DNA from: Mucilaginibacter dorajii
GTDB lineage: Bacteria > Bacteroidota > Bacteroidia > Sphingobacteriales > Sphingobacteriaceae
Length of the DNA: 64,000 bases
Reading direction: 5' to 3'
Assembly: GCF_024808255.1 (NCBI RefSeq)
Contig: NZ_JANTYS010000002.1
Coordinates: 1 to 64,000 of the forward strand
Part shown: piece after piece, positions 1-10,416 of the stretch
Position numbering within the stretch: the stretch's first letter is position 1
How the letters are laid out: every line of letters begins with the position of its first letter
Translations under genes and position numbers: made by a program
The notes under the pieces: generated by a model
The model's input: the letters and a program-made list of their open reading frames with translations, nothing else
What the model was told of the DNA's origin: nothing
Databases searched by the model: none

Positions 1-343
1 TACTCCTTGCTGAGAAATTCAACGAAAACAGATAAACATGGAGCCAATACGTTGCAAACATAGAGGCCGCATCATTTGAATTATGATACGGCCTCATATA
101 TAATTGTTATATAAACAATTATATATGCAACAATTAAGCTACAAAAACATAGAGCAAAGGAATAAAGTACAATTAATGTTTATAATACAATTAATTAAAA
201 AAAGAAATCAACCTATGAAATCACTCCTGTTTTGAGCTAACTTAATTCGTGAAATTCGAAAAAATTGCCGTGAATTAGTGCTCACAAAAATACCCGCCTG
301 TTTTGAACAGACGGGTAAAATTAAATGTTAGGGGAAAATGAAA
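1..343. other. Intergenic region at left edge with three hairpins
   Basis: No coding sequence is visible. Three inverted repeats are present: 63-75 with 83-95 (13-bp arms, one G-T type mismatch, 7-nt loop), probably the terminator of a gene left of the window; 96-108 with 114-126 (AT-only apart from one pair, 5-nt loop); and the susD terminator at 286-317, listed separately. Confidence 0.6.
286..317 (-). terminator. Rho-independent terminator of the susC-susD operon
   Basis: Arms 291-302 and 306-317 pair over 12 bp with one mismatch around a 3-nt loop. Read on the minus strand the stem is followed directly by five T (286-290). It lies 27 bp beyond the susD stop codon. Confidence 0.85.
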
Positions 344-1729
344 TTATTGCAAATCCCACCACAACCTATCCGTCAGCTTAGCCGACTGCTGTGGCTGCGG
401 ATTTGATATAATTTCGGCCTCAGGATATAACACCCTGCGAGGTATAGCCGAAAGCGCGTTAGGCACAGCCGGTAACACCGGGTAACCGGTACGCCTGTAA
501 TCGGTAAAGTTCTCCAGCGACAGGAAGTTGGCAATTTGTTTTTCTTCGATGATCAATTGCTCGGCATTGCTGCTGGTTAATACGCGTGTAGCCAGGTAAG
601 TAGTAGCATTTGCCGTGCTGATACCCAGTTTAGTCATGTGCGACGATACCGCGCTTTGGTAAACAGTTTGCGCGCTTGCAAAACCCGAGGTAATCAAAGT
701 AGCCTCGGCCTTTATAAATAAAGCTTCGGAATAATTTACAATGTAATTGGTTGCACTTGCCGCACCGTAGAAATCGCCGGGGCGAGAGTATTCTTCTAAT
801 TGACCAATGGTATTTAAGCCTTCGCCAAGGCCGGTATATAAACCCGTTGCTGTGGCGGGTGCCACCATCACGCTTAAGCGCGGATCGTTACGGGTTTTAA
901 ACCCATTAACAAAAGTATTAGCCAAAACCACCGTGCTTGCCGAGATAAAGTTTTGCTGCCATGGGTTTTCTGCACCTGCCGCGCCACTGTAAGCCATTTT
1001 AAAATCATCATCGTTTGATTGCATGCCTTTTTCTAAAGCAGTAAGCGCCAGCTGGGCCTGGGCAGCGGCGGTATACCCGGTTGCTTTGGTAAGGTGCATG
1101 TAATAACGGGCCTTTAAAGTATAGGCCAGTTTGGTCCATTTACTCATATCGCCGGCATAAAAATAATCATCGCCAGCTGGTGTAGTAGTTCCGGCTTTTG
1201 CAATATCGGCAATACCGGCATCCAGTAAGCTTTGAATATTGGTATAGATGTCTTTTTGCGCATCGTAAACCGGGGTAAAATTGGTGCTGCCTTTAAACGC
1301 CTGTGAGTATGGGATATCGCCCCATAAATCGGTACCTGTACCCAGGCAGTAAGCTGTTAATATTTTAGCAATACCCGCATAGTTTGATTTGCCATCGGCA
1401 ACGGCCTTTGTGTTTAAGGTTACCAGGTTGTTTAAACAGGTAACATACAGGTTGGTCCAATCGCCATCCATATCTGAGTTGTACATTAAATAGGTACCTG
1501 CATTTGGCGCTACCTGGTTTAAGGCAGCTACCTGCATATATTCCTGCGCAATAACAGCTACGTTACCCGCAAATACACTTGATGATATATCCAGCTCAAC
1601 CGGGGCCAGGATCTGCGCTTCGGCAACATCAATAGGCTGGTTGGGGTTTTTATTTACGTCGATATATTTTTTACACCCCGAAGCACTTATCAGGACACAT
1701 GACGTTAAAATCATTAATATTTTTTTCAT
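344..1729 (-). CDS. SusD/RagB-family outer-membrane nutrient-binding lipoprotein
   Basis: This 461-residue protein should be anchored on the outer surface and act as the glycan-binding lid of the adjacent SusC channel. The N-terminus is a lipoprotein signal: a short Lys-rich start, a hydrophobic stretch and the lipobox ISASGC (Cys19), then KKYIDVNKNPNQP, typical of the SusD-like_2 subgroup. The body is mainly helical, as in SusD TPR-like folds, and ends in YPEAEIISNPQP, another subgroup feature. It starts 25 bp after the susC stop, so the two are cotranscribed. The family is clear; the ligand cannot be read from sequence. The divergent GH127 gene hints at an arabinose-containing glycan, which is inference only. 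Confidence 0.95.
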   Translation of the reverse strand: MKKILMILTSCVLISASGCKKYIDVNKNPNQPIDVAEAQILAPVELDISSSVFAGNVAVIAQEYMQVAALNQVAPNAGTYLMYNSDMDGDWTNLYVTCLNNLVTLNTKAVADGKSNYAGIAKILTAYCLGTGTDLWGDIPYSQAFKGSTNFTPVYDAQKDIYTNIQSLLDAGIADIAKAGTTTPAGDDYFYAGDMSKWTKLAYTLKARYYMHLTKATGYTAAAQAQLALTALEKGMQSNDDDFKMAYSGAAGAENPWQQNFISASTVVLANTFVNGFKTRNDPRLSVMVAPATATGLYTGLGEGLNTIGQLEEYSRPGDFYGAASATNYIVNYSEALFIKAEATLITSGFASAQTVYQSAVSSHMTKLGISTANATTYLATRVLTSSNAEQLIIEEKQIANFLSLENFTDYRRTGYPVLPAVPNALSAIPRRVLYPEAEIISNPQPQQSAKLTDRLWWDLQ

Positions 1730-1754
1730 GATATTTTTTGTTGATAAATGATAA

Positions 1755-4700
1755 TTAAAGTGTGAGTTTTAAGCTAAGGTCAAATGATCTGGAGGTTGGG
1801 GTCGAGAATGAGTAGATCCCCTGCGAACCGTTTGATGCTCCAAATGAGCTCACTTCAGGGTCGCCGCCTGTAAAGTGTGGTGCATATATCCACAGATTGC
1901 GCCCGGTTACACTTAAATTAACTGTTTTAAACGGACTGCCCTTTAACCACGATGGTGTTAAGCTGTAGCCCAAACTTACGTTACGCAGTTTAAGATAAGT
2001 ACCATCCTGTATCACAGATTCGGTGATACCATTAATACGCTGGTAATAAGCCTGGCCACTAACTGATACGGTGTTAGGCAAACCGGTTGTAGCATTTACG
2101 CCATCAACAACCCTCGGGCCACGGTTTTCAGTAACTTTTGGTGTTCCGTAAAAATAGCCGTACCCATCTACGTTGTTCTGGATATCGCCACCTTTTTTCA
2201 CATCAAAAAAGAAGCTTAGGTTTAATTGTTTGTACCTGATGTTGTTGGTAACGCCACCTGTCCATTTAGGATTGGTATTGCCAATAATACCTTGTGTAGC
2301 ATCAGCATAAGGCAGGCCGTCATCGCCTATCAATAATTTACCGGCGGCATTACGGGCATAACGGGTACCATAAATAATACCGTATGGCTGACCAACAATC
2401 AACGAGGTAAAGCCATTACCCAGCTGCTGCAAATCACCATAAAGGTTTAACACTTTATTGCGGGTACGGGTAAAGTTTACAGTCATGTTCCAGCTGAAAT
2501 CCCTGGTTTTGACAGGCACAACTGATAATAATACCTCAATACCTTTATTTTGCATTACACCGGTATTCACCGTAGTACCGCTATAGCCTGTTGAAGGCGC
2601 GATACTTACACCGGGAATAATACCATCAACTGTTTTTTTGGCAAAATAAGATGCCTCTAAACTGATGCGATTGTTAAAGAAACCTGTTTCGAAACCTGCC
2701 TCAAACTCATTGATCCTTTCGTTTTTCAGGAAAGGGTTACCCAAAGTTGAGCTCAACAAAAAGCCCGATTGCCCCTGGTAAGGGAAAGTAATATTGCGGA
2801 TGGTTTGGCTGTAATAAGGGGTGGTAAGTGAATAAGCGCCAACGTTACTACCACCTACGGTTGCATATGATACGCGTAGTTTACCCAGGTTCATCACATC
2901 CTGAAAATCTTTAGAGAAAAACTCCGAGAATATGAAACTACCCGCGGCCGATCCGTATGGGTAAAAATTATTTGATGTTGATAGCACCGAGCTGCCATCA
3001 TACCTGCCTGTTAATGATAAAATCAGGATTTTTTTGTAGTCGATATTGGTTTGCAGGTAAAATCCAATCCTGCGGATAAGCGCGTGGCTTTCTGAATAAC
3101 TTACTGTTGAGGCAGAGCTGATGTTATCCAAATCGGCCACTGAAAGACCAACCCCATTAGCGTAAGAATCTTCGGTATACTGCGAAAAGATGTTGTTACC
3201 CAAAATGGCATCGATATTAAAATCGCCAAACTGGTGATTTGCGCTCAATATCAAATCGTTGTTCAACTGCCTGAAATTGGCATTGTTCACTACGATACGA
3301 CCATTAGGATTTGATACCGATTGCGCCGACTCATGGTAATGATCCTGCTCGGTATAAACATCGGCCCCAAAACGCTCTGTAATGGTGATCCATTTCAATG
3401 GCTTATAATCGGCAGTAAAAGTTGGCATAAAACGGTTTATGCCCGATGTGTTAGAGATGTTGTTGAGCACCCAGTAAGGGTTGTTGCGTGAGTAACGGTA
3501 AAGTCGTTGTGTTCCATCGGCATTTTCATAAGGTTGCAGGTTGTATGATATTGGGGCGGTAAAAATTGTCCATACCGGGCTTTCCAGGGCGTAACCTTCA
3601 GGCAAGCGATGATTTTGCGAGTTGGTATAGTTTAGCTGGAAAGTGGTAGTCAGGTTTGGCAATATCTGCGCGCCGTATTTAGCAAATATGCTGTTACGGA
3701 TAAATGATGTTGTTGGTACCGTACCCTGCTGATTAAAGTTGGAATACGATATGTAATAATTTGAGGCCGCGCCGCCGCCGTTAATACTAAACACATTATT
3801 ATAGGTGTGCCCGGTCCTGAAAAACAGGTCCGACTGATTGTATTTTTTCGCGGCTTGTCCGTTTATTTTAAGGGTATCCATTAAGGGTCCCCATGAGGTA
3901 CTTGTTTTTTGTGTTTCACCATCGTAATAAATACCATTTGTACCCTGCGCGTATTTGCTTTGGATCTGCGGTAGCAAAGGATTTTCAAACGATAGATCCG
4001 ATGAAAAATTGATAGTCGGCTTTTTGCCTGTGCTGCCTGTTTTTGTGGTGATGATAATTACACCATTGGCACCTAATGAACCATATAAAGCAGTCGCGGC
4101 CGCGCCCTTTAACACGTTGATATTTTCAACAATATTAGGATCAAGGTCAGCTATCCTGCTGGTACCGGGGCCTGAGTTTAAGTTACCAGTTTCGCTGTTA
4201 TCAACCGGGATACCGTCAATAACCATCAAAGCGTTGTTATCGCCATAAAAAGAGGATGCCCCCCTGATCACGATACGGGTTGAGCTACCCGGATTGCCCG
4301 ATGAACTGGTGATCTGTACACCTGATACCTTACCGGCAATATCGTTTACAATGTTTGGATCTTTACCTTGTACCAACTCGGAACCTTTTACTTCCTGGCT
4401 GCTGTAAGTAAGTACGCGTTTATCGCGTTTAATGCCCAGGGCGGTAACTACTACCTCACTAAGGATTTTGTTATCCTCGGCCAATACTACATCAACTTCG
4501 GTTTGGCCGCTTAGCTTGATCTCTTTTGATGTATAGCCAATTGCCGAAAAGGTGAGGATACCTGCACCAGCGTAAGTAATGGTATACTTACCATTAAGAT
4601 CGGTGCTGACACCTTTATTGGTGCCTTTAATGTGTACGGTTACGCCAGGGAGGGGTAAACCTTTATCATCTGATACTTTTCCTTTTAATACAGTTGTTTG

Positions 4701-4778
4701 CGCGTAAGTACCGGCGCAAAACAAAGCCATACAAGTTAAAGATAAAATGAGCTTTTTGAATAGTCGCTTTAGCTTCAT
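1755..4778 (-). CDS. SusC/RagA-family TonB-linked outer-membrane protein
   Basis: A 1007-residue TonB-dependent glycan importer, normal length for SusC. In order: signal peptide ending near AGTYAQ (about residue 27), a carboxypeptidase-regulatory-like domain (about 30-110, with KGKVSDDKGLPLPGVTV), the plug domain (about 125-245, with VIRGASSF and VIDGIPVDN), then the 22-strand barrel ending in the aromatic, leucine-rich strand SFDLSLKLTL. No N-terminal STN or FecR-interacting domain is seen, so anti-sigma signalling is not suggested. It is the first gene of an operon with the SusD gene and is divergent from GH127, with 327 bp between them. Substrate unknown. Confidence 0.96.
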   Translation of the reverse strand: MKLKRLFKKLILSLTCMALFCAGTYAQTTVLKGKVSDDKGLPLPGVTVHIKGTNKGVSTDLNGKYTITYAGAGILTFSAIGYTSKEIKLSGQTEVDVVLAEDNKILSEVVVTALGIKRDKRVLTYSSQEVKGSELVQGKDPNIVNDIAGKVSGVQITSSSGNPGSSTRIVIRGASSFYGDNNALMVIDGIPVDNSETGNLNSGPGTSRIADLDPNIVENINVLKGAAATALYGSLGANGVIIITTKTGSTGKKPTINFSSDLSFENPLLPQIQSKYAQGTNGIYYDGETQKTSTSWGPLMDTLKINGQAAKKYNQSDLFFRTGHTYNNVFSINGGGAASNYYISYSNFNQQGTVPTTSFIRNSIFAKYGAQILPNLTTTFQLNYTNSQNHRLPEGYALESPVWTIFTAPISYNLQPYENADGTQRLYRYSRNNPYWVLNNISNTSGINRFMPTFTADYKPLKWITITERFGADVYTEQDHYHESAQSVSNPNGRIVVNNANFRQLNNDLILSANHQFGDFNIDAILGNNIFSQYTEDSYANGVGLSVADLDNISSASTVSYSESHALIRRIGFYLQTNIDYKKILILSLTGRYDGSSVLSTSNNFYPYGSAAGSFIFSEFFSKDFQDVMNLGKLRVSYATVGGSNVGAYSLTTPYYSQTIRNITFPYQGQSGFLLSSTLGNPFLKNERINEFEAGFETGFFNNRISLEASYFAKKTVDGIIPGVSIAPSTGYSGTTVNTGVMQNKGIEVLLSVVPVKTRDFSWNMTVNFTRTRNKVLNLYGDLQQLGNGFTSLIVGQPYGIIYGTRYARNAAGKLLIGDDGLPYADATQGIIGNTNPKWTGGVTNNIRYKQLNLSFFFDVKKGGDIQNNVDGYGYFYGTPKVTENRGPRVVDGVNATTGLPNTVSVSGQAYYQRINGITESVIQDGTYLKLRNVSLGYSLTPSWLKGSPFKTVNLSVTGRNLWIYAPHFTGGDPEVSSFGASNGSQGIYSFSTPTSRSFDLSLKLTL

Positions 4779-5105
4779 AAACTAATTTTTGGGGTTAAAA
4801 ATTTTATCATTCACGTCTCTGATTTTCAGATATGTAAATCTATTTGCCCCCGGTTTTCCATTTTATCAAAAACTTGCCAAAGCTTGCCGGATATTAACTT
4901 TGTTGTTACAATAGCGTTAAATAATGATGATATTTATATAAAACAGTAAAGGGCGAAGCACCAGGATATGCCATTATTTAGCAGCTATCAAAAGCGTTTT
5001 TCGCAAAACCGGTTAAAATACGGTTACAACAAGCAAATTATTACCGCTAATTATTAAACACGTACCGCTAATTTTATAACTTGAAACCATAGTAGTAAAA
5101 AAGGT
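4779..5105. promoter_or_regulatory. Divergent control region of susC and GH127 with direct repeats
   Basis: No gene. The 11-mer TACCGCTAATT occurs twice in direct orientation, at 5042-5052 and 5063-5073, exactly 21 bp apart (two helical turns). A related ACCGGTTA lies near 5008 and an inverted-looking CGGTTA near 5021. Direct repeats two turns apart are common for AraC-type or hybrid two-component regulators in polysaccharide loci. No exact -33/-7 promoter pair was found for either gene. Confidence 0.5.
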
Positions 5106-7475
5106 ATGTTGGCAAATCAGTATTTTAAATTAACACTTTGCGCGGTTGCTGGTCTTTTAGGCCTACAGTCTGTCCGCGCGCAATCTTACGTCCCCGAGTG
5201 GCAGGATAAAAGGGTAAAAGTGGCTTATGTTACACCTATTAAAGCCTACAGCTTTGATCTGAAAGATGTAAGCCTGCTTGAAAGCCCCTTTAAACAGGCT
5301 ATGCGTGTTGATGAGGCTTATTTACTAACTATTGAACCCGATAGGCTGTTATCATCCTTCCGCGCCCATTCGGGATTGAAGCCTAAGGGTAAAATGTATG
5401 AAGGCTGGGAATCATCGGGCTTGGCGGGGCATACGCTGGGGCATTACCTATCGGCTATTTCTATGCATTACGCTTCTACCCGTAACCCCGAGTTTTTAAA
5501 ACGGGTAAATTATATTGTTGCAGAGCTAAACGAATGCCAGGTAGCCCGCAAAACTGGCTATGTTGGCGCCATCCCCAAAGAAGATACTTTATGGGCCGAA
5601 GTTGCCAAAGGCGAGATCCGTTCAAGAGGGTTCGATTTAAATGGCGGCTGGTCGCCCTGGTATACCGTGCATAAAGTAATGGCGGGATTGCTTGATGCCT
5701 ATTTATATACAAACAATACCCAGGCCCTAAAGATTTGCGAAGGCATGGCCAACTGGACAGGTGAAACCATTAAAAACCTTGACGACGACAAACTGCAAAA
5801 AATGCTGCTTTGCGAATACGGCGGTATGGCCGAAACGCTGGTTAACCTATACGCTTTTACCGGCAATAAAAAATACCTCGATCTATCATACAAGTTTTAT
5901 GACAAACGCATTCTTGACCCGCTGGCCGAAGGGAAAGACATATTACCTGGCAAACATTCCAACACGCAGATCCCTAAAATAATTGCCAGCGCGCGCCGCT
6001 ACGAGCTTACCGGCGATAAAAAGGACCAGGCCATCGCCGGTTTCTTTTGGCAAACTGTTACTAACGATCACTCCTACGCCACCGGTGGTAACAGTAATTA
6101 CGAATACCTGAGCGAGCCGCGCAAGCTGAACGACAGGCTTACCGAAAACACCACCGAAACCTGTAACACCTACAATATGCTAAAATTAACCAGGCATTTG
6201 TTTGCGGTGCAGCCATCGGCCATGCTGATGGATTATTACGAGAAAGCACTGTACAATCATATCCTGGCATCACAAAACCATGAAACCGGTATGGTATGCT
6301 ATTTTGTACCCTTACGGATGGGTGGCAAAAAAAGCTATAGCACCCCTTTTGATGATTTTACCTGCTGTGTAGGCAGCGGCATGGAAAACCATGTAAAGTA
6401 TAACGAAAACATTTACTTCCGCGGTGCGGATGGAAGCCTGTACCTTAACCTGTTTATTCCATCGGTATTAAAATGGGCCGATAAAGGAATTTCGGTAACG
6501 CAACAAAGCAGTTTGCCATCTTCAGACATTAGCACCTTTACCATCAACAGTAAAAAGCCGGTTGCTTTGGCTATCCGCATCCGTAAACCTAAATGGGCAA
6601 ATAAGGTAAGCATCAGCATAAACGGCAAAGCACAGCCGGTTGTAATTGATGAGCAGGGTTACATTGTATTGAACCGCAAATGGAAAAACAACGATAAAAT
6701 CACCTTAACTACTCCCGAAAGCCTGTATACCGAAGCTATGCCCGATAATGCCAACAGGCGCGCGGTATTTTACGGCCCGGTATTACTTGCCGGCGTTTTA
6801 GGCAATACCGAACCCGATCCGCTTAAAGGCGTACCCGTTTTTGTTACCAGCGAAACTGATCCCAACAAATGGCTGCAAATGGTTGACAAAAAACAGTTAA
6901 GCTTTAGTACCACCGGCGTTGCAAAACCAAACGAGGTAACTTTGATTCCCTTTAATCAAACCAAAAACGAATACTATTCCGTTTATTGGGATGTTTTTAC
7001 ACCTGATGCCTGGGTGCTACAACAAAAAGCTTACGACGAGCAGCGCAAAAAGCAGCAGGAACTGGAAGCCCGCACCATGGATATTTTACGTACCGGCGAA
7101 ATGCAACCCGAGCGCGATCATAATTTTGTAAGCGAAAATGCTACAACCGGCGAAGATCATCAAAAGAAATGGCGGTCGACAGAGAATGGTGGTTACCTGC
7201 AATATGATATGAAAGTTGATGCCAATGGTCAAAACACGCTTATTAATACCTATTGGGGAATGGATAACCGTGGCCGTACTTTTGACATTATGGTTGATGG
7301 GATAAAACTGGCTACAGAAGATTTGAACCAATATAAAGAAAGTCGCTTTTATGATATCAGCTATACCCTACCTATCGAGCTGACTAAAGGCAAGCAAAAA
7401 GTAGTGATCAAATTATTGCCCAAAAAAGATAACAGCGCCGGACCGGTTTATGGAAGCCGAATGGTTAAGAATTGA
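5106..7475 (+). CDS. GH127-type beta-L-arabinofuranosidase (DUF1680)
   Basis: A 789-residue exported glycoside hydrolase with a signal peptide (cleavage near SVRAQ, about residue 26). Family GH127 removes non-reducing beta-L-arabinofuranosyl groups, using a zinc-bound cysteine as nucleophile. The diagnostic residues are present: Glu351-Thr-Cys353 in TTETCNTYNML, and the Cys420-Cys421 pair in FTCCVGSGMENH, corresponding to the Glu-x-Cys and Cys-Cys motifs of characterised HypBA1. An (alpha/alpha)6 barrel precedes beta-sandwich regions, which is the family layout. It is divergent from the SusC/SusD operon and probably acts on the glycan that system imports. Specificity within GH127/GH146-like families is not certain. 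Confidence 0.9.
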   Translation: MLANQYFKLTLCAVAGLLGLQSVRAQSYVPEWQDKRVKVAYVTPIKAYSFDLKDVSLLESPFKQAMRVDEAYLLTIEPDRLLSSFRAHSGLKPKGKMYEGWESSGLAGHTLGHYLSAISMHYASTRNPEFLKRVNYIVAELNECQVARKTGYVGAIPKEDTLWAEVAKGEIRSRGFDLNGGWSPWYTVHKVMAGLLDAYLYTNNTQALKICEGMANWTGETIKNLDDDKLQKMLLCEYGGMAETLVNLYAFTGNKKYLDLSYKFYDKRILDPLAEGKDILPGKHSNTQIPKIIASARRYELTGDKKDQAIAGFFWQTVTNDHSYATGGNSNYEYLSEPRKLNDRLTENTTETCNTYNMLKLTRHLFAVQPSAMLMDYYEKALYNHILASQNHETGMVCYFVPLRMGGKKSYSTPFDDFTCCVGSGMENHVKYNENIYFRGADGSLYLNLFIPSVLKWADKGISVTQQSSLPSSDISTFTINSKKPVALAIRIRKPKWANKVSISINGKAQPVVIDEQGYIVLNRKWKNNDKITLTTPESLYTEAMPDNANRRAVFYGPVLLAGVLGNTEPDPLKGVPVFVTSETDPNKWLQMVDKKQLSFSTTGVAKPNEVTLIPFNQTKNEYYSVYWDVFTPDAWVLQQKAYDEQRKKQQELEARTMDILRTGEMQPERDHNFVSENATTGEDHQKKWRSTENGGYLQYDMKVDANGQNTLINTYWGMDNRGRTFDIMVDGIKLATEDLNQYKESRFYDISYTLPIELTKGKQKVVIKLLPKKDNSAGPVYGSRMVKN

Positions 7476-7486
7476 TTTGAAATAAC

Positions 7487-7524
7487 AAATGATATTGATT
7501 TGTATACGCAAATCAATATCATTT
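7487..7524. terminator. Bidirectional terminator between GH127 and TetR genes
   Basis: Perfect inverted repeat with 16-bp arms (7487-7502 and 7509-7524) and the 6-nt loop TATACG. It sits between two convergent genes. The arms begin with AAAT and end with ATTT, giving short A/T tracts on both sides, so it can serve both strands. Confidence 0.8.
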
Positions 7525-7550
7525 AAATATCCCGATAACAATAGTGCTGA

Positions 7551-8168
7551 TTAAACAGATGCCCCGATCATTTGCCCAAGCCAGATGGGGATGAGTTTTT
7601 TACGCTCTTGCATCAATTCAAAAAACTCTTCTTTGGTGGCATTGCCAAAATTGGTGACCTGGTTAAGGCTTAAAAAAGGAAAAATAAGCATGCTTCCCAT
7701 ATTTAAGATAATATGAAAAGCATTGTACTGAATCTTCCCGCTGGTATTTAAGGCCATCACTTGTTTGGCAAAATCAGATTCCATGATAGCCGGCAGATTC
7801 CTGATCAGGGGCAGACTATTGGAACCGGCCATCACTTCTCTTACCAAAAAAAGCGGCAAATCGGGTTCATTCAATGCTTTATTGATAAAATGATCGGCCA
7901 TTAATTCTATTTTTTGCAGCAGCGATAAAGACGTATTATAAAACACCGGCTCAACTTCGGCAAAAGTTTTCTCGATGGTTTCGGCCATGATCAGTTCAAA
8001 TAACTTTTCCTTACTCCGGAAATAGTAATTAACAGATGCCACATTAATATCAGCCTCGGCGGCAATGTCCCTCACTGTTGTTGCCAAAAAGCCCTTCTTT
8101 GTAAAAATTAATTTGGCCGCCTTTTTTATCCTTTCCTCTGCCGAAACTTCTGCTGCTACTGTCTCCAT
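7551..8168 (-). CDS. TetR/AcrR-family transcriptional regulator
   Basis: A 205-residue repressor with an N-terminal TetR DNA-binding domain (about residues 10-57). The recognition part reads TTVRDIAAEADINVASVNYYF, with the typical YYxF helix turn, followed by KEKLF. The C-terminal helical ligand domain is unspecific. The next gene upstream on the same strand, 678 bp away, is an MFS exporter whose promoter carries a palindrome, so this is the natural candidate repressor; the link is inference. Upstream of its start a perfect -7 box TAAATTTG (8182-8189, minus strand) partly overlaps a GACA-N5-TGTC palindrome (8190-8202), which suggests self-regulation. Confidence 0.92.
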   Translation of the reverse strand: METVAAEVSAEERIKKAAKLIFTKKGFLATTVRDIAAEADINVASVNYYFRSKEKLFELIMAETIEKTFAEVEPVFYNTSLSLLQKIELMADHFINKALNEPDLPLFLVREVMAGSNSLPLIRNLPAIMESDFAKQVMALNTSGKIQYNAFHIILNMGSMLIFPFLSLNQVTNFGNATKEEFFELMQERKKLIPIWLGQMIGASV

Positions 8169-8846
8169 ATGCTATTTGTAACAAATTTAGACAATGCCTG
8201 TCAATTTAGGGCTTTTAAATGGATGTCAAAAACATCGGTATACTAATAAAGAGAAATAGCTTTTAATATTTAACTTTATTTTCTCACAAGCTGAGCGTTG
8301 AGTAAACACGAATTTAACTGCCTTAAAGATAGATTATAGCTAATTTCACGTTTTTTTTCAATTCACATTTTAATTTGTGCTACAGGGCAAAAGCATCTAA
8401 ACTGGGTTAACATAACTTAACATATTTCAGATAAAAAATCATTTAAATATCTAATAATCAATATTTTGTCTTTTTACATGGTTAACACAAAAATGATGTA
8501 CCGCGCAATTTAGCCACCTAATATTTGTGCCTTTTGCTGGTCAATACAAGTCCTTTCGGTATCTGGATCATTTAACCCAGGACCAGGCAATAAAAACAAG
8601 GTATTAATTTGATGCTTATATCTTCCATACGCCATAAGCTTATTCCCTTACCTATTGTTAAATAACAGCTTATTCCCGTTAACTATTTAGATGCGTTTGC
8701 CATGATTTATGCTATCGATCAATTCCAAAATTCGTGAAATTGATTAAATGGTAACCGGGTCGGCCGGCATTTGTGTCTAACTCAAAAAAGGTGCCTTACT
8801 AATAACACGATTAATTACTTGTGGGTAAAAGCGATTTCCCTGTATA
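8169..8846. other. 678-bp intergenic region without a recognisable gene
   Basis: AT-rich and non-coding in all frames. It holds the presumed TetR promoter and GACA-N5-TGTC palindrome at its left end, and a weak inverted repeat around ATCAATT/AATTGAT near 8720-8745. I see no RNA gene or mobile-element remnant. Confidence 0.5.
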
Positions 8847-10394
8847 TTAATGTGTATCTGTAACAGCTTTTTGTCCTTTTTTAAACGGGGCTATATAAAG
8901 TAGTGGGATGGCACAGATCATGACCACGCCAACAATCCAATAAGCATCATTATAGGTTAGCAACATGCTTTGGCGGTTTACGCTATTATCAATGGCCTGG
9001 TAAGCCATGCGTGCAGCATCCAAAGCGCTTCTACCTTTGGCCATAAAACCAGCCGAAAGACCATTAAAGCGATCAGTAAAATAACCATTGTAAATGTTAA
9101 TGCTCCCTAACAGGTTACTGCGGTGAACCGCCTCCCTGATATGGATAAGTGTAGTTAAACCGGCGATACCAAATGAACCGCCCAACTGCCGCATCATGTT
9201 GTTTAAGCCAGTCCCCTGCCCTATCTCGTGCCCTTTAAGATCACCAATGGCAAGGGTGGTTAACGGTACAAACAGCAAGGCCAGTCCAACACCACGAATA
9301 GCCAACGGCCAAAAGAAATCGCCTGTACCTACCGAAAGGGTTGAATGGCTCAGCATATTGGAGAAAACGAAAAACAGCACCAGGCCTACGGTCGCCATTA
9401 GCTGTGCAGGCACGCCATTGTTGAGCATTTTGCCAACAAATGGCATCATAATGATGGTGAAAAGGCCGCCGGGTAGTAAAACCAACCCGGTTTGTTGCGC
9501 CGAAAACCCTAAAAGCGATTGACAAAATACGGGGAATACAAACGTTGATCCGTACAAACCCACACCCAATATAAAGGATGTCATCATCCCGGCAGAAAAG
9601 CTTCGTTTTTTAAGGATCTGGAAATTGACAATGGGATTTGCGGCAGTTAACTCCCGCCATATAAAAAGTATTAAACCAAATACCGCGGTAACTGTTAACA
9701 CAACAATGTAGGGTCTTGAAAACCAATCCTCATCTTCGCCTTTTTCTAAAATAGTTTGCAGGCTTCCTACAGCAACGGCTAATAATAAAATGCCCCACCA
9801 ATCTATCGGTTTGCCTTTACCATCGGCAGGCGTACTCCTTACAAACATGTATGCTAAAACAGCGGCAGCAGCACCTACCGGTAAATTAACATAAAAGATC
9901 CAGCGCCAGGCAGCGTGGTCGGTAATGTAGCCGCCAATGGTTGGCCCTAATGTTGGCCCCACTACAGCGCCCAAACCAAATAAAGCTGTTGCGGTACCCA
10001 CCTGGTTTTTTGGCCAGGTATCTAACAAAATAGCCTGCGCTGTAGAAATTAGTCCACCACCGGCAATTCCCTGTAAAATACGAAAGCCTACCAGCTCTGT
10101 TAAACTATGCGCGTTTCCACATAAAAAAGAAGCGATAGTAAAAATGATGATAGAAGTTAAAAAGTAATTTTTGCGACCGAAGTAGCTGCCCAGCCAGCCA
10201 GACATAGGCAGTATGATCACGTTGGCTACGCTGTAGCCGGTAACCACCCAGGCGGCATCTGTTAAAGTAGCACCCAAATTGCCCTGTATCTGCGGCAACG
10301 ATACATTTACTATAGTAGTATCAATTAATTCCAGCAGTGATGCTGTTATTACGGTGATGGTAATTATCCATTTTTTTAATCCTGTTTCTGCCAT
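8847..10394 (-). CDS. DHA2-type drug:H+ antiporter (EmrB/QacA MFS family)
   Basis: A 515-residue inner-membrane exporter with 14 predicted helices, the DHA2 pattern. Visible signatures: the N-terminal helix with LLELIDTTIVNVSLPQI (motif D1, including the conserved Asp of helix 1), GSYFGRKNYF (motif A in the loop between helices 2 and 3) and GPTLGPTIGGYI (motif C of exporters in helix 5). Such proteins expel hydrophobic drugs or dyes, in Gram-negatives usually with an EmrA-like adaptor, but none is adjacent. Its promoter (see 10417-10446) looks repressible and a TetR gene lies downstream. Substrate unknown. Confidence 0.93.
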   Translation of the reverse strand: MAETGLKKWIITITVITASLLELIDTTIVNVSLPQIQGNLGATLTDAAWVVTGYSVANVIILPMSGWLGSYFGRKNYFLTSIIIFTIASFLCGNAHSLTELVGFRILQGIAGGGLISTAQAILLDTWPKNQVGTATALFGLGAVVGPTLGPTIGGYITDHAAWRWIFYVNLPVGAAAAVLAYMFVRSTPADGKGKPIDWWGILLLAVAVGSLQTILEKGEDEDWFSRPYIVVLTVTAVFGLILFIWRELTAANPIVNFQILKKRSFSAGMMTSFILGVGLYGSTFVFPVFCQSLLGFSAQQTGLVLLPGGLFTIIMMPFVGKMLNNGVPAQLMATVGLVLFFVFSNMLSHSTLSVGTGDFFWPLAIRGVGLALLFVPLTTLAIGDLKGHEIGQGTGLNNMMRQLGGSFGIAGLTTLIHIREAVHRSNLLGSINIYNGYFTDRFNGLSAGFMAKGRSALDAARMAYQAIDNSVNRQSMLLTYNDAYWIVGVVMICAIPLLYIAPFKKGQKAVTDTH

Positions 10395-10416
10395 TGTTTA
10401 ATTATTAAATCCGGCA

